Shown here: one piece after another, positions 55,001 through 64,000 of the stretch | Layout of the letters: each line of letters opens with the position of its first letter | Numbering within the stretch: position 1 is the first letter of the stretch | Assembly: GCA_032718475.1 (NCBI GenBank) | Contig: JAUCBJ010007680.1 | Span: forward strand, 62,001 to 126,000 | Length of the DNA: 64,000 nucleotides | Direction: 5' to 3' | Origin: Nemertoderma westbladi | Lineage: Eukaryota; Xenacoelomorpha; Nemertodermatida; Nemertodermatidae | Notes under the pieces: model-generated | Database searches by the model: none | Seen by the model: only the letters and a program-made list of their open reading frames with translations | Told to the model about the DNA's origin: nothing | Program-made: the position numbers and the translations under genes

Positions 55001-57358
55001 TAGTTCCACCCGTGTCTACATTTTGTTCTTATAGTTCCACCCGTGTCTACATTTTGTTCTTATAGTTCCATCCGTGTCTACATTTTGTTCTTATAGTTCC
55101 ATCCGTGGCTACATTTTGTTCTTATAGTTCCAACCGTGTCTACATTTTGTTCTTATAGTTCCAACCGTGTCTACATTTTGTTCTTATAGTTCCACCCGTG
55201 GCTACATTTTGTTCTTATAGTTCCGTTCCACCCATATCTACATTTTGTTCTTATAGTTCCGCCCGTATCTACATTTTGTTCCTATAGTTCCACCCGTATC
55301 TACATTTTGTTCCTATAGTTCCACCCGTATCTACATTTTGTTCCTATAGTTCCACCCGTATCTACATTTTGTTCCTATAGTTCCGCCCGTATCTACATTT
55401 TGTTCCTATAGTTCCACCCGTATCTACATTTTGTTCCTATAGTTCCACCCGTGTCTACATTTTGTTCTTATAGTTCCATCCGTGTCTACATTCTGTTATT
55501 ATAGTTCCGCCCGTATCTACATTTTGTTCCTATAGTTCCACCCGTATCTACATTTTGTTCCTATAGTTCCACCCGTGGCTACATTTTGTTCTTATAGTTC
55601 CGCCCGTATCTACATTTTGTTCTTATAGTTCCACCCGTGTCTACATTTTGTTCCTATAGTTCCACCCGTGGCTACATTTTGTTCTTATAGTTCCATCCGT
55701 GGCTACATTTTGTTCTTATAGTTCCAACCGTGTCTACATTTTGTTCTTATATTTCCACCCGTGTCTACATTTTGTTCTTATAGTTCCACCCGTGTCTACA
55801 TTTTGTTCTTATAGTTCCATCCGTGTCTACATTTTGTTCTTATAGTTCCACCCGTGTCTACATTTTGTTCTTATAGTTCCAACCGTGTCTACATTTTGTT
55901 CTTATAGTTCCACCCGTGTCTACATTTTGTTATTATAGTTCCACCCGTGTCTACATTTTGTTCTTATAGTTCCATCCGTGTTTACATTTTGTTCTTATAG
56001 TTCCACCCGTGTCTACATTTTGTTCTTATAGTTCCGCCCGTATCTACATTTTGTTCCTATAGTTCCACCCGTGTCTACATTTTGTTCTTATAGTTCCATC
56101 CGTGTCTACATTTTGTTCTTATAGTTCCATCCGTGGCTACATTCTGTTATTATGGTTCCGCCGGTATCTACATTTTGTTCCTATAGTTCCACCCGTGGCT
56201 ACATTTTGTTCTTATAGTTCCATCCGTGTCTACATTTTGTTCTTATAGTTCCATCCGTGGCTACATTTTGTTCTTATAGTTCCATCCGTGTCTACATTTT
56301 GTTCTTATAGTTCCATCCGTGGCTACATTCTGTTATTATAGTTCCGCCGGTATCTACATTTTGTTCCTATAGTTCCACCCGTGTCTACATTTTGTTCTTA
56401 TAGTTCCATCCGTGTCTACATTTTGTTCTTATAGTTCCATCCGTGGCTACATTCTGTTATTATAGTTCCGCCGGTATCTACATTTTGTTCCTATAGTTCC
56501 ACCCGTGGCTACATTTTGTTCTTATAGTTCCATCCGTGTCTACATTTTGTTCTTATAGTTCCATCCGTGGCTACATTTTGTTCTTATAGTTCCATCCGTG
56601 TCTACATTTTGTTCTTATAGTTCCATCCGTGGCTACATTCTGTTATTATAGTTCCGCCGGTATCTACATTTTGTTCCTATAGTTCCACCCGTGGCTACAT
56701 TTTGTTCTTATAGTTCCATCCGTGTCTACATTTTGTTCTTATAGTTCCATCCGTGTCTACATTTTGTTCTTATAGTTCCATCCGTGGCTACATTCTGTTA
56801 TTATAGTTCCGCCGGTATCTACATTTTGTTCCTATAGTTCCACCCGTGGCTACATTTTGTTCTTATAGTTCCGCCCGTATCTAAATTTTGTTCCTATAGT
56901 TCCACCCGTGTCTACATTCTGTTATTATAGTTCCGCCGGTATCTACATTTTGTTCTTATAGTTCCACCCGTGTCTATATTTTGTTCCTATAGTTCCATCC
57001 GTGGCTACATTTTGTTCCTATAGTTCCACCCGTGTCTACATTTTGTTCCTATAGTTCCACCCGTGGCTACATTTTGTTCTTATAGTTCCACCCGTGTCTA
57101 CATTTTGTTCCTATAGTTCCGCCCGTGGCTACATTTTGTTCTTATAGTTCCATCCGTGTCTACATTCTGTTATTATAGTTCCGCCCGTATCTACATTTTG
57201 TTCCTATAGTTCCGCCCGTATCTACATTTTGTTCCTATAGTTCCACCTGTGTCTACGTTCCTATAGTTCCGCCCGCGGCTATATTTTCTTATAATTCCGC
57301 CTGCGTTTCATTTTGTTATTATAATCAAAATGTTCTACAGAACAAGCAATATTGATTC
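34032..57358 (+). repeat. 31-bp minisatellite array 2, about 750 copies, with its right terminus
   Basis: Same unit as array 1. Unit variants fall in classes: ccatccgtggctaca, ccacccgtgtctaca, ccgcccgtatctaca, and ccatccgtgtctacattctg, which is nearly always followed by the ccgcccgtatc class. Higher-order repeats are seen from rare variants. A five-base insertion (ttccgttccacccatatc) lies at about 47761, 49811, 52172, 54222 and 55219, with spacings 2050, 2361, 2050 and 997. The variant tgttggtcttctagttcc lies at about 37801, 40992, 42852, 46292 and 50703. The last spacing, 4411, equals 2050 + 2361. The array ends in the same degraded units and 39-bp tail as array 1, including tgttct-ac-agaaca at 57331-57344. 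No gene lies inside it. Confidence 0.96.
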
Positions 57359-57980
57359 ACGTTTGTACTCTTTTGTACTATTTTTGCACTCTTTTGTACT
57401 ATTTTTGCACTTTATTGTACCGTAGACCCTGCCAACTTTGGCCCATGAGGGCAACTTTGGCCCAATTTTTTTTTGCAGTTCCGTTGTTTTCAGACTGGAA
57501 GTTAATTTTTTTAAACCGATTTTTTTTAGTAGGCCTAAATGAAGTTTAGCATATGCCCAATCATATGCATATGTAGCACATCATCAGGTATTCCGGGAAG
57601 TGTAGAGAAATCAGGCCTGAAAAAAGGTGCAATGTGTGTTGCAAAAGTAGGGTTGACAGGTCTATACCCTGCAGTGATAACCATCAATTGCAGTGACAAT
57701 TTTTTATTCTAGATGAGTTCTAATGGTAATAAAAATATTGTTCCCATTTTTAAAATTTAAGATTCCCTGATTGTCTCCTATAATTTTAGAGGGTGGGTAA
57801 AGTTGCCTTTGAAAATGTGCTATTAAATACCAACTTTGGCCCAAATTGCTATACAGGCTTTACAGAGAACCTTTATTCAGTTATCAGTTTACAAAGTTGT
57901 TCTTTCAGCCCTGTTGTTCTTGCTTGCTGTCTACCAGTACCTCTACCACCCTACTTTATCATATCATATCATACTGTATC
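57359..57980 (+). other. Spacer upstream of the transposase gene
   Basis: Begins with a 21-bp tandem repeat (actcttttgtactatttttgc, from 57367 and 57388). The word caactttggccc occurs at about 57432, 57451 and 57832 and may mark the 5' part of the transposon. No terminal inverted repeat was identified. Frames here are not protein-like. Confidence 0.45.
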
Positions 57981-58979
57981 ATGGCTCCAAATTTAAAGAG
58001 AAGGAAGTGTGGTGCACGGCAATACCGCCAATATACAAAGGAGAAGCTGGAGGAGGCTTTGGCTAAAATAGCAGGCAAGGAAATGACGCAACGAGACGCA
58101 AGTAGGCACTACAATATTCCTCGATCCACTCTGAAAAATCGAATAAAGAAACGCCACCTTGGAGAAGTTGGTCATCCGCGCATCTTTTCGGATCAAGAAG
58201 AGCAGATATTGGCCGAACGGTTCTGCACTGTATCAGAATATGGATTCCCACTAATGCTAATTGATGCGCAAGTCATAATACAATCTTACCTCAATCGCCT
58301 CGGTCGATCAGTGCGTGTTTTTAAGAATAATGTTCCAGGCTATCAATTTATGAGAAGTTTCATAAAGCGGAATAAGTTGACGTACAGATTGACACAGAAT
58401 ATAAAGAGAAAACGAGCTGAGGTCGATAGCTATGTGATCAATAAGTATTTCGACAATCTGGAAGTCGAATTAAAAGACATCCCACCATCTAACATCATAA
58501 ATTATGATGAGACGAATCTTACAGACGATCCGGGGAAAAGGCGATCTATTGTTCGTCGAGGAACAAAGTATCCACAAGCTGTAAAAGATCACTCAAAATC
58601 CTCCACTTCCGTTATGTTTTCAGGTGCAGCTGATGGTCATATATTAAGTCCTTATGTAGTTTACAGGTCTACCCATCTATCTGCCTATCTCTATGATACC
58701 TGGATTCAAGATGGGCCTCCTGGGACACGATATGGGCGAACTAAGTCCGGTTGGTTCGATGAATTTGTGTTTGCTGACTGGTTCAATACCATTGCTATTC
58801 CATATTTTAAATCACTTGAGATTGGTTCAATAAAGGTGATGATAGGTGATAATCTATCATCACATCTGAACGAGGATGTTCTTCGGGCATGTAAGAGACA
58901 CAATATTCATTTCGTGTGCCTGCCTTGCAACTCGACACACCTAACTCAACCACTGGATAAGGCCTTATTTGCCCTATGA
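57981..58979 (+). pseudogene. Pogo-type transposase, N-terminal and DDE part (frameshifted)
   Basis: The start is the ATG at 57981 (product begins MAPNLKRRKC). Residues about 13-58 form a pipsqueak-type helix-turn-helix (YTKEKLEEALAKI ... ASRHYNIPRSTLKNRI), which binds the transposon ends. The DDE_1 catalytic core follows: INYDETN with Asp 176, IGDNLSSH with Asp 290 and THLTQPLDKA with Asp 326, giving DD-35-D. The frame then ends at TGA 58977, eight residues after the last Asp, inside the motif that normally continues into KRIWR. That continuation is found in the next frame from 58976, so one base has been gained or lost in the ccc run near 58970. All three catalytic Asp are kept. Enzymes of this family excise and reinsert DNA at TA sites. 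Confidence 0.88.
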
Positions 58980-59674
58980 AGCGTATCTGGCGCCAGTTAC
59001 TCCATGACTGGAAGATGGGTAGATTTGCTGACAGGAAAGGTGAAACACTATCTAAGGAGGAATTCCCGAAGATGTTAAATAGTTTAATTCAGCAAGGGTG
59101 TAAAGAGAACAATGTTCGTTCTGGGTTTCGAGCATGTGCAATCTTTCCACTCGATAGGAATGAGGTCTTGAAGTGTTTGCCCCAGGACAGTCCTGTAGCG
59201 GGAGCAGCTGTAGATGGCGCTCTAATCGATCAGCTACAAGAATTGAGAGGGGGTAATGCTCCTAGTCAACCCAGGCGGTCGAAACATACAAGATTGCCCT
59301 TGAATGTGGAGGCAGGAAGGAGTGTCGCTGCGCCTGTGTCTAGCAGTGAGAGTGATTCGGAATCGGACTGTAGTCTCCTTGACGATTTGGAAAGTCTCCT
59401 TTCCTATGAAGATGGAGGGCTTACTGAGCCAGCTTGTGAGAATGAGGGGGGAGATGATAGCGCAGAGGGAGAAGATAGTGAGCGTGAGGGGAGCATTATA
59501 GACGAGAACAAATGTGCTCAGTGTTTGGTACCGTTTGTCCCTCCAGATTATTATCGCACTGTTGGGTGTGATAGTTGTGCTCATTGGTTCCATAGAGCCT
59601 GTACAGAACCATTCCGTGACTTGATTAATGTCAATATAGCATCGATAGAATTCAATTGTTATCGATGTGTTTAA
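58976..59674 (+). pseudogene. Pogo-type transposase, C-terminal part with PHD finger
   Basis: The frame runs from 58976 to TAA at 59674 (232 codons) and continues the DDE domain with KRIWRQLLHDWK and FRACAIFPLDRNEV, usual in this family. An acidic, Ser-rich region follows (SSSESDSESDCSLLDDLES). The last 55 residues form a PHD-type zinc finger: CAQC, then CDSC, HWFHRAC and CYRC (C4HC3 spacing). A PHD finger would bind histone H3 tails and could guide insertion; this is inference. The ATG at 58976 is the former internal Met of the same protein and probably not a true start. Apart from the frameshift the gene is undamaged, so it is a recent copy or a read error. Confidence 0.85.
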
Positions 59675-60429
59675 GTGATACTGTAACTGGTATCATACCT
59701 AATTGTTTTATGTATAAAAGTCTGAAGTGCAATTTGAAACTGAAAGGTTATTTGGTTGTGTATTCGATATAATACTTTTACTGCCTATAAAAGCAACGTG
59801 AAATAACAGAAACAATAATTTCAAAAACATTAAGAAAATAATATAAATTTTAACAAACAATAATAATATCAATAACAACAGCAATAGCAATACATATACA
59901 AAATGAGTACAAGGTCACCCGCCGTCCAAAACGCCAGCCATGACATTCAGTCATTCAGTGCGCGCCAACCATTGGACGTGAAATTTTGAAATACCGGTAC
60001 CGGTAATTGTAATGAATCATTTATCAGTTTATGAAGCAATCATGCAATAGGCTACAGTATTTTAACATTAAAGTGCGAGCGCAGCGAGCAAGGCTGCAAG
60101 GAAATTTTTCGGAAATTTTAACATTAATACAGTACCGGTACTTAACAGCCTAATTAATATTCAGAGGTCAACCCCAAGGAAATTTCTCGGAAAATGTCTG
60201 AATGTTAACATTAATACATTACCTAATATTCAGAGGTCAACCGACTGTTTTTAAATATAGATGTGATTAAATTGCGAGCACGGAAATCCTGCTGAATCAT
60301 GGTTTTATTCGTATAGGCTATATTGCAGTATTGGTTTGAAACTCGGCCCTATACTATTTACGATATGTACAAGATCCCTTTCTAACTAAAGTAATAAACC
60401 GCTATGGCAGTATGGTCTTGTCATGGTCT
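59675..60429. other. Intergenic, with a degenerate direct repeat
   Basis: No gene. Two degraded copies of a unit (about 60098-60175 and 60177-60242) share aaggaaatttytcggaaa, aacattaataca and tattcagaggtcaacc. Words of the accggtaccggta type occur at 59990-60005 and 60132-60140. Confidence 0.45.
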
Positions 60430-60840
60430 CTCGTATCATTTATATGTAGATGACACGCAGTTGTATATCAGTATATAACTGTATAATGTTCGAACCTAAA
60501 GACAAGTTACGTGCTATGGACTGATGAGTGATGATAAAGGTGACAGAGTACTGCATTATTGATATCAAGGTTGCTGGTTGGATGAAAAATAACTTCCTTA
60601 AACTAAACACAGATAAAACTGAGGTCCTTCTACTTCAGTCTTGATTTGGTAAATCCGTCGATATGCTTGCAATGCAAGTTGGTAACGATCAAATTGCGTG
60701 CTGAATTTGTGCTAAGTGCTAACTGCCTAATGCACGTAACATTGGATTCATAATGGAATCTAACCTTACAGTTGATAAACAGATCAGAACAGCTGTGCGT
60801 GAGGTATTCTTTCACCTCAGGTCAGGAGCCTCTATAGAAT
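60430..60840 (+). pseudogene. CR1/L2-like LINE reverse-transcriptase relic
   Basis: Translated segments in changing frames give HLYVDDTQLYIS (the catalytic YADD-type motif), then WMKNNFLKLNTDKTEVLLLQS, and RNIGFIMESNLTVDKQI ... VREVFFHLR. These are consecutive conserved blocks of the CR1/L2/jockey group. Stops and frameshifts lie between them and both ends are missing, so this is an old fragment. Confidence 0.75.
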
Positions 60841-61625
60841 AAAGCACTGCTTAAATAAAAAAGATCTGGGAATATTAATTGATACATGCATTAGTAGGCC
60901 TAACTAACAAGTAAACTCGATAATGAATAAATCTCTATATTTTGGGTTGCCCGCTTGCATTATACGGAACGGTTTTATAATTTTACTCTGTGCACTGTGA
61001 GGCCAGCATGACATTATAATCCTGTAATCTTATACCACTAAGTTATGAAAAGTTAACTGTGGAACTTCGACAGATTTATGTAAATTTTTATTTTTAAATA
61101 AATTTCCAATTTTAATTATTTTTAATTTCAGCTGCGCTTTAGGCCTATCAACTATCAAGCGTTTATATAGTGTGTGTGTACACAATACAATGATAATTTT
61201 AGGTCTACATATATCTGGTTTAAATCTGGTATATTTATTTTTTATTTCAATTCAATTTAAACTGTTACTAAACTTTAAACTAGCTATTAAACTGTTAATA
61301 TTTTTACTGAATTTACTAAGTTTAAAATGATATTTTTAAAACTAAAAGATAATTCTGACCACTCTTACACCTTAAGTACTTCTATGCGTAGATGGTGTTT
61401 GTGTTCTCCCTTCCTTATCTGCTTATAGAGTCTGCTAGTACTTTAGCAATTCAGTAAAATTGTAATTGTATCGTATTTTTAATTGCGTATTATTTTAATC
61501 AGTGGATTGTGTACTATATTTTGATTGGTCTGGCTGGAGTGTGATAAAATACTAATATTAAAATTTGCAAATGGCGTCCCTAAATTCACATCCCTAAAAA
61601 ACGATGACTTCTCCCCGACGGCCGT
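60841..61625. other. AT-rich intergenic DNA
   Basis: No gene or clear repeat is seen. Confidence 0.45.
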
Positions 61626-61633
61626 ATAACAAC
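61626..61633. repeat. 8-bp target-site duplication, left
   Basis: ataacaac, identical to 62334-62341. Confidence 0.9.
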
Positions 61634-62333
61634 CAGGGCTGGCAAAGTAGATTTTGTAAACCTAGGTTTTTGTCTATTTTTGTCAAAAACCTAAAATTTA
61701 AAAAAAGCCTAAAACTAGGTTTTTAGGTTTTTGATCACAAAAAGAGCCAAATTGCTTGTGTTTTTGAAAATTTCTGATTTTCTTTGAATTTCTTTTTGAA
61801 AAAAAATATTTTGGTTCCATGCGCATGAAACCCACAGGCTGACAGGCACAGACCACAGGCACAGACTCTTGAGTTTCTGTCTTTAACTAAGCTGACAATA
61901 AAACCTCACTGCTGGACTGACTAATATTACCCTATCCCTTTTTAAAACAAAAATTAAATCGATTATTTATTGTAATATATTCTAGGCTTATCTCTGTATC
62001 TACAAGGCAGTGGGCTGTATAAAATATAATCTTGAACAAATTGATATTATTATTATTTTTTTTTTACAGTATTACTGTAGGCCTATTATTATTACAAATC
62101 CGGCCCCATATAATTTATCTAACCATAACGAATGAACTGATGAACCAATCAAGCTCAGGCAGTCAGGTCAATCTAATCAATCAACATACAAATACAGCCT
62201 GAAAGAAATACTACAAAAACCTAGCGGTAACATTCAAAAACCTGCAAAAACCTTCCAAAAACCTGCAAAAACCTAACAAAAACCTAAAACCTAATTTTTG
62301 TTTTGAAAAACCTTAAGGTTTTTGCCAGCCCTG
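61634..62333. mobile_element. hAT-superfamily MITE, 700 bp
   Basis: The ends are cagggctggcaaa at the left and ttgccagccctg at the right (inverse). They are flanked by perfect 8-bp direct repeats (ataacaac), the target-duplication length of hAT transposons. Inside the ends the sequence is rich in aaaaacct and its complement aggttttt, so the arms extend as a degenerate inverted repeat of 100 bp or more. There is no transposase ORF, so it depends on an autonomous hAT element elsewhere. Confidence 0.88.
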
Positions 62334-62341
62334 ATAACAAC
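62334..62341. repeat. 8-bp target-site duplication, right
   Basis: ataacaac, identical to 61626-61633. Confidence 0.9.
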
Positions 62342-62554
62342 AGTCAGACTGCAGGACTGTAGAGTGTAGAAAGAAACTCTGTCTGCTGTCTACCCTGTGC
62401 CCTGTGCCCTGCTACCATTAGCTGATTGATATTACTGTAACTACATACTACAGTTCAGTTAGCTTAGGCCTACTGCCTACTACAGTCAGACAGTAGTAGG
62501 CCCTGCCCTATCAGCCTATATACAGATATACTGATACTGATATACTGCTATATA
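62342..62554 (+). promoter_or_regulatory. Upstream region of the ERK5-like gene
   Basis: 213 bp between the hAT MITE and the start codon, with ctatatacagatatact (62516-62532) and ctatataatgg at the ATG. No clear initiator or splice acceptor is recognisable, so the transcription start cannot be placed. Confidence 0.3.
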
Positions 62555-64000
62555 ATGGAACAATGTGCTGATCCATCGACACACTTGGGTAATCTACTCA
62601 GCAAACATACCTTCGACATTAGCTTTTACTTCGACCGCAGTTTATACGAGCCGATAGAGAACATTGGAGTCGGCGCCTACGGGGTGGTGTGTTCAGCGTT
62701 CTGCAAAAAGTCAGGGAAAAGAGTGGCGATAAAAAAAATACCAAATGCCTTCGATATGCTGACGACAGCAAAACGAACTTTCAGAGAGTTGAAGATCCTA
62801 AATCACTTCAAACATGAAAATATTGTCTCGATTATTGATATTATAAATCCGACCCAACCAATATCAAACTTCAAAGATGTTTACGTTGTGTTCGATTTAA
62901 TGGAGAGCGATTTGCACCATATTATACAGAGTCCACAAGTATTAACAATAGAGCACACGCAATTCTTTATCTACCAGATTCTCCGCGGACTTAAATATAT
63001 CCACTCCGCTAACGTTATCCACAGGGACTTAAAACCGAGTAACATTCTAGTGAACGAAAACGCCGAATTAAAAATCGGCGATTTCGGGATGGCTCGCGGG
63101 TTGAGCCCAGACATCGGAGATAGAATAACCATGGTTACCGAGTACGTAGCGACCAGGTGGTACCGACCCCCGGAGTTGTTGCTAGGCTACGCGGATAGCT
63201 CGACTAGACTCGATATTTGGTCGACCGGTTGTATATTCGCGGAATTACTCGGCAGGCGGCCGCTTTTTCCAGGGAAAAACTACATCGAACAAATAAACTT
63301 GATAAAGAATGTTTTAGGTAATCTACCGGAGTGTTTATTAACTAACATTAGGAGCGAACGCGTTCAGAAGTTCATATCGTGTTTGCCTCGTAACGAAGCA
63401 GTTTTATTGCAGTCTATCTACCCTGGAGTCCCCAGCCCAGCCTTGGAGCTCCTCCGCTCGATGCTGTGTTACTCCCCCACCGAGCGCCTCACCTCCGAGT
63501 CCGCTCTCAGACACCCGTTCATCCAACCGTACCACGACGTGGAATACGAACCCAACTGCTACCCCCCGTTTGATTTCGACTTTGAACACGAGAGTTTCAC
63601 CAAAGAGGAGTTGAAATCGAAAATAATCCGCGAGATTAACGCGTTCCAGGAGCGGAAACTGAAGAAAGAGCGAGCGATATCGATAGCGGAACAGTTGATA
63701 AATCCGGTACGAAATGACCAACTCGAGTCGGAGTCGGAAGTAGATGAAACTCCGGAGATACAAGATAAAAAGGAAAGTATAGGTGGTGGCGGAGGGGGTT
63801 GTTCTATGGATGTTGGAGAGCGGACGAACGATAAAAGTGAGAGGAAAGCTGTGCTGAGAGCCGCAATACTCCGGATGGTAAAGGAAGGGAGAACAACGAG
63901 CAACGCGGAGAGCAATGAGTCGGTGAGAGAGAAGGTGACGGCGGCTGGGCGACGGAGGGAGCGGGTCGGTAAACGGAAGGAGCGAGTCGCCAAGGCCAAG
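62555..64000 (+). CDS. MAPK7: ERK5/MAPK7-like MAP kinase (runs off right edge)
   Basis: The frame starts at the ATG at 62555 (A at -3, G at +4) and is open for 482 codons to the window edge. Kinase domain at residues about 31-330: glycine loop GVGAYGVV (38-45), VAIKK with Lys 60, HRDLKPSN (156-163), DFGMARG (176-182), and the dual-phosphorylation TEY at 195-197, followed by WYRPPELLL. TEY plus MARG and ITMVTEYVATRWYRPPE indicate ERK5 rather than ERK1/2. ERK5 is activated by MEK5 and acts in growth and stress signalling. The visible C-terminal extension is charged. Its last 25 residues (VTAAGRRRERVGKRKERVAKAK) are a basic region placed like the nuclear signal of vertebrate ERK5. The whole kinase domain lies in one exon. 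The C-terminal transactivation region is outside the window. Confidence 0.93.
   Translation, partial: MEQCADPSTHLGNLLSKHTFDISFYFDRSLYEPIENIGVGAYGVVCSAFCKKSGKRVAIKKIPNAFDMLTTAKRTFRELKILNHFKHENIVSIIDIINPTQPISNFKDVYVVFDLMESDLHHIIQSPQVLTIEHTQFFIYQILRGLKYIHSANVIHRDLKPSNILVNENAELKIGDFGMARGLSPDIGDRITMVTEYVATRWYRPPELLLGYADSSTRLDIWSTGCIFAELLGRRPLFPGKNYIEQINLIKNVLGNLPECLLTNIRSERVQKFISCLPRNEAVLLQSIYPGVPSPALELLRSMLCYSPTERLTSESALRHPFIQPYHDVEYEPNCYPPFDFDFEHESFTKEELKSKIIREINAFQERKLKKERAISIAEQLINPVRNDQLESESEVDETPEIQDKKESIGGGGGGCSMDVGERTNDKSERKAVLRAAILRMVKEGRTTSNAESNESVREKVTAAGRRRERVGKRKERVAKAK

Noticed and set aside
23658-57260. Regular short repeats resembling a CRISPR array
   Set aside because: The 31-bp units adjoin directly with no unique spacers, number in the hundreds and lie in an animal genome, so this is a minisatellite.
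57352-57549. 65-codon frame with CTLLYYF repeats
   Set aside because: Translation of a 21-bp tandem repeat.
57846-57980. Upstream extension of the transposase by 45 residues
   Set aside because: The extension starts without an ATG and has no HTH-like sequence; the ATG at 57981 begins the recognisable protein.
62200-62330. Telomere-like aaaaacct repeats
   Set aside because: They lie inside the hAT MITE, are irregular and are mirrored in inverse at its other end.
63404-63999. Minus-strand frames at the right edge
   Set aside because: Antisense shadows of the ERK5-like kinase coding sequence.

Overview
This is nuclear DNA of an invertebrate animal. The evidence is eukaryotic genes (an ERK5-type MAP kinase with a TEY loop, a SAMHD1-type HD-domain protein), animal-type mobile elements (BEL/Pao LTR element, RTE-like and CR1/L2-like LINEs, hAT MITE, pogo transposase, a Polinton-type polymerase fragment), a very large minisatellite, and an AT-rich background. 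Words such as taggccta and accggta recur in the non-coding DNA. The species cannot be fixed from the sequence.

Layout. 1-2930: two minus-strand intronless genes of a Polinton/Maverick-like DNA virus or transposon. These are the N-terminal part of a protein-primed family B DNA polymerase polyprotein, running off the left edge, and an unknown 348-residue protein with a possible PC4-like segment. 3796-16930: a 13.1 kb BEL/Pao LTR retrotransposon with a shortened 5' LTR, a long extra Gag region broken across several frames (breaks lie at poly-G runs), a gag-pol ORF, and a second gene after pol with three perfect CCHC zinc knuckles. The LTRs differ at 2 of 327 shared positions, so the insertion is recent. 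The copy looks dead: a nonsense codon near the Pol C-terminus, a Tyr in place of the first reverse-transcriptase Asp, and probable frameshifts. 18184-21902: a composite with long terminal inverted repeats, holding a LINE 3' fragment with a 14-bp target duplication and a decayed RTE-like reverse transcriptase.

23658-26735 and 34032-57358: two arrays of one 31-bp minisatellite, together about 26 kb, with higher-order structure. Both end in the same 39-bp non-satellite tail holding a small hairpin. Between them lie small inverted-repeat elements, tRNA-derived SINE heads, a possible Helitron end and, on the minus strand, an intronless SAMHD1-like gene starting about 145 bp from the larger array. 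57981-59674: a pogo-type transposase with a PHD finger, split by a frameshift. 60430-60840: a CR1/L2-like relic. 61634-62333: a clean hAT MITE with a perfect 8-bp target duplication, 221 bp upstream of the ERK5/MAPK7-like gene, which runs off the right edge.

The host genes supported are SAMHD1-like, ERK5-like and perhaps one small unknown ORF at 22910-23378. Nearly everything else is mobile or repetitive. The observations most worth following are the zinc-knuckle gene after pol, the paired satellite arrays with a shared terminus, and the SAMHD1-like gene that has lost a metal-binding Asp.
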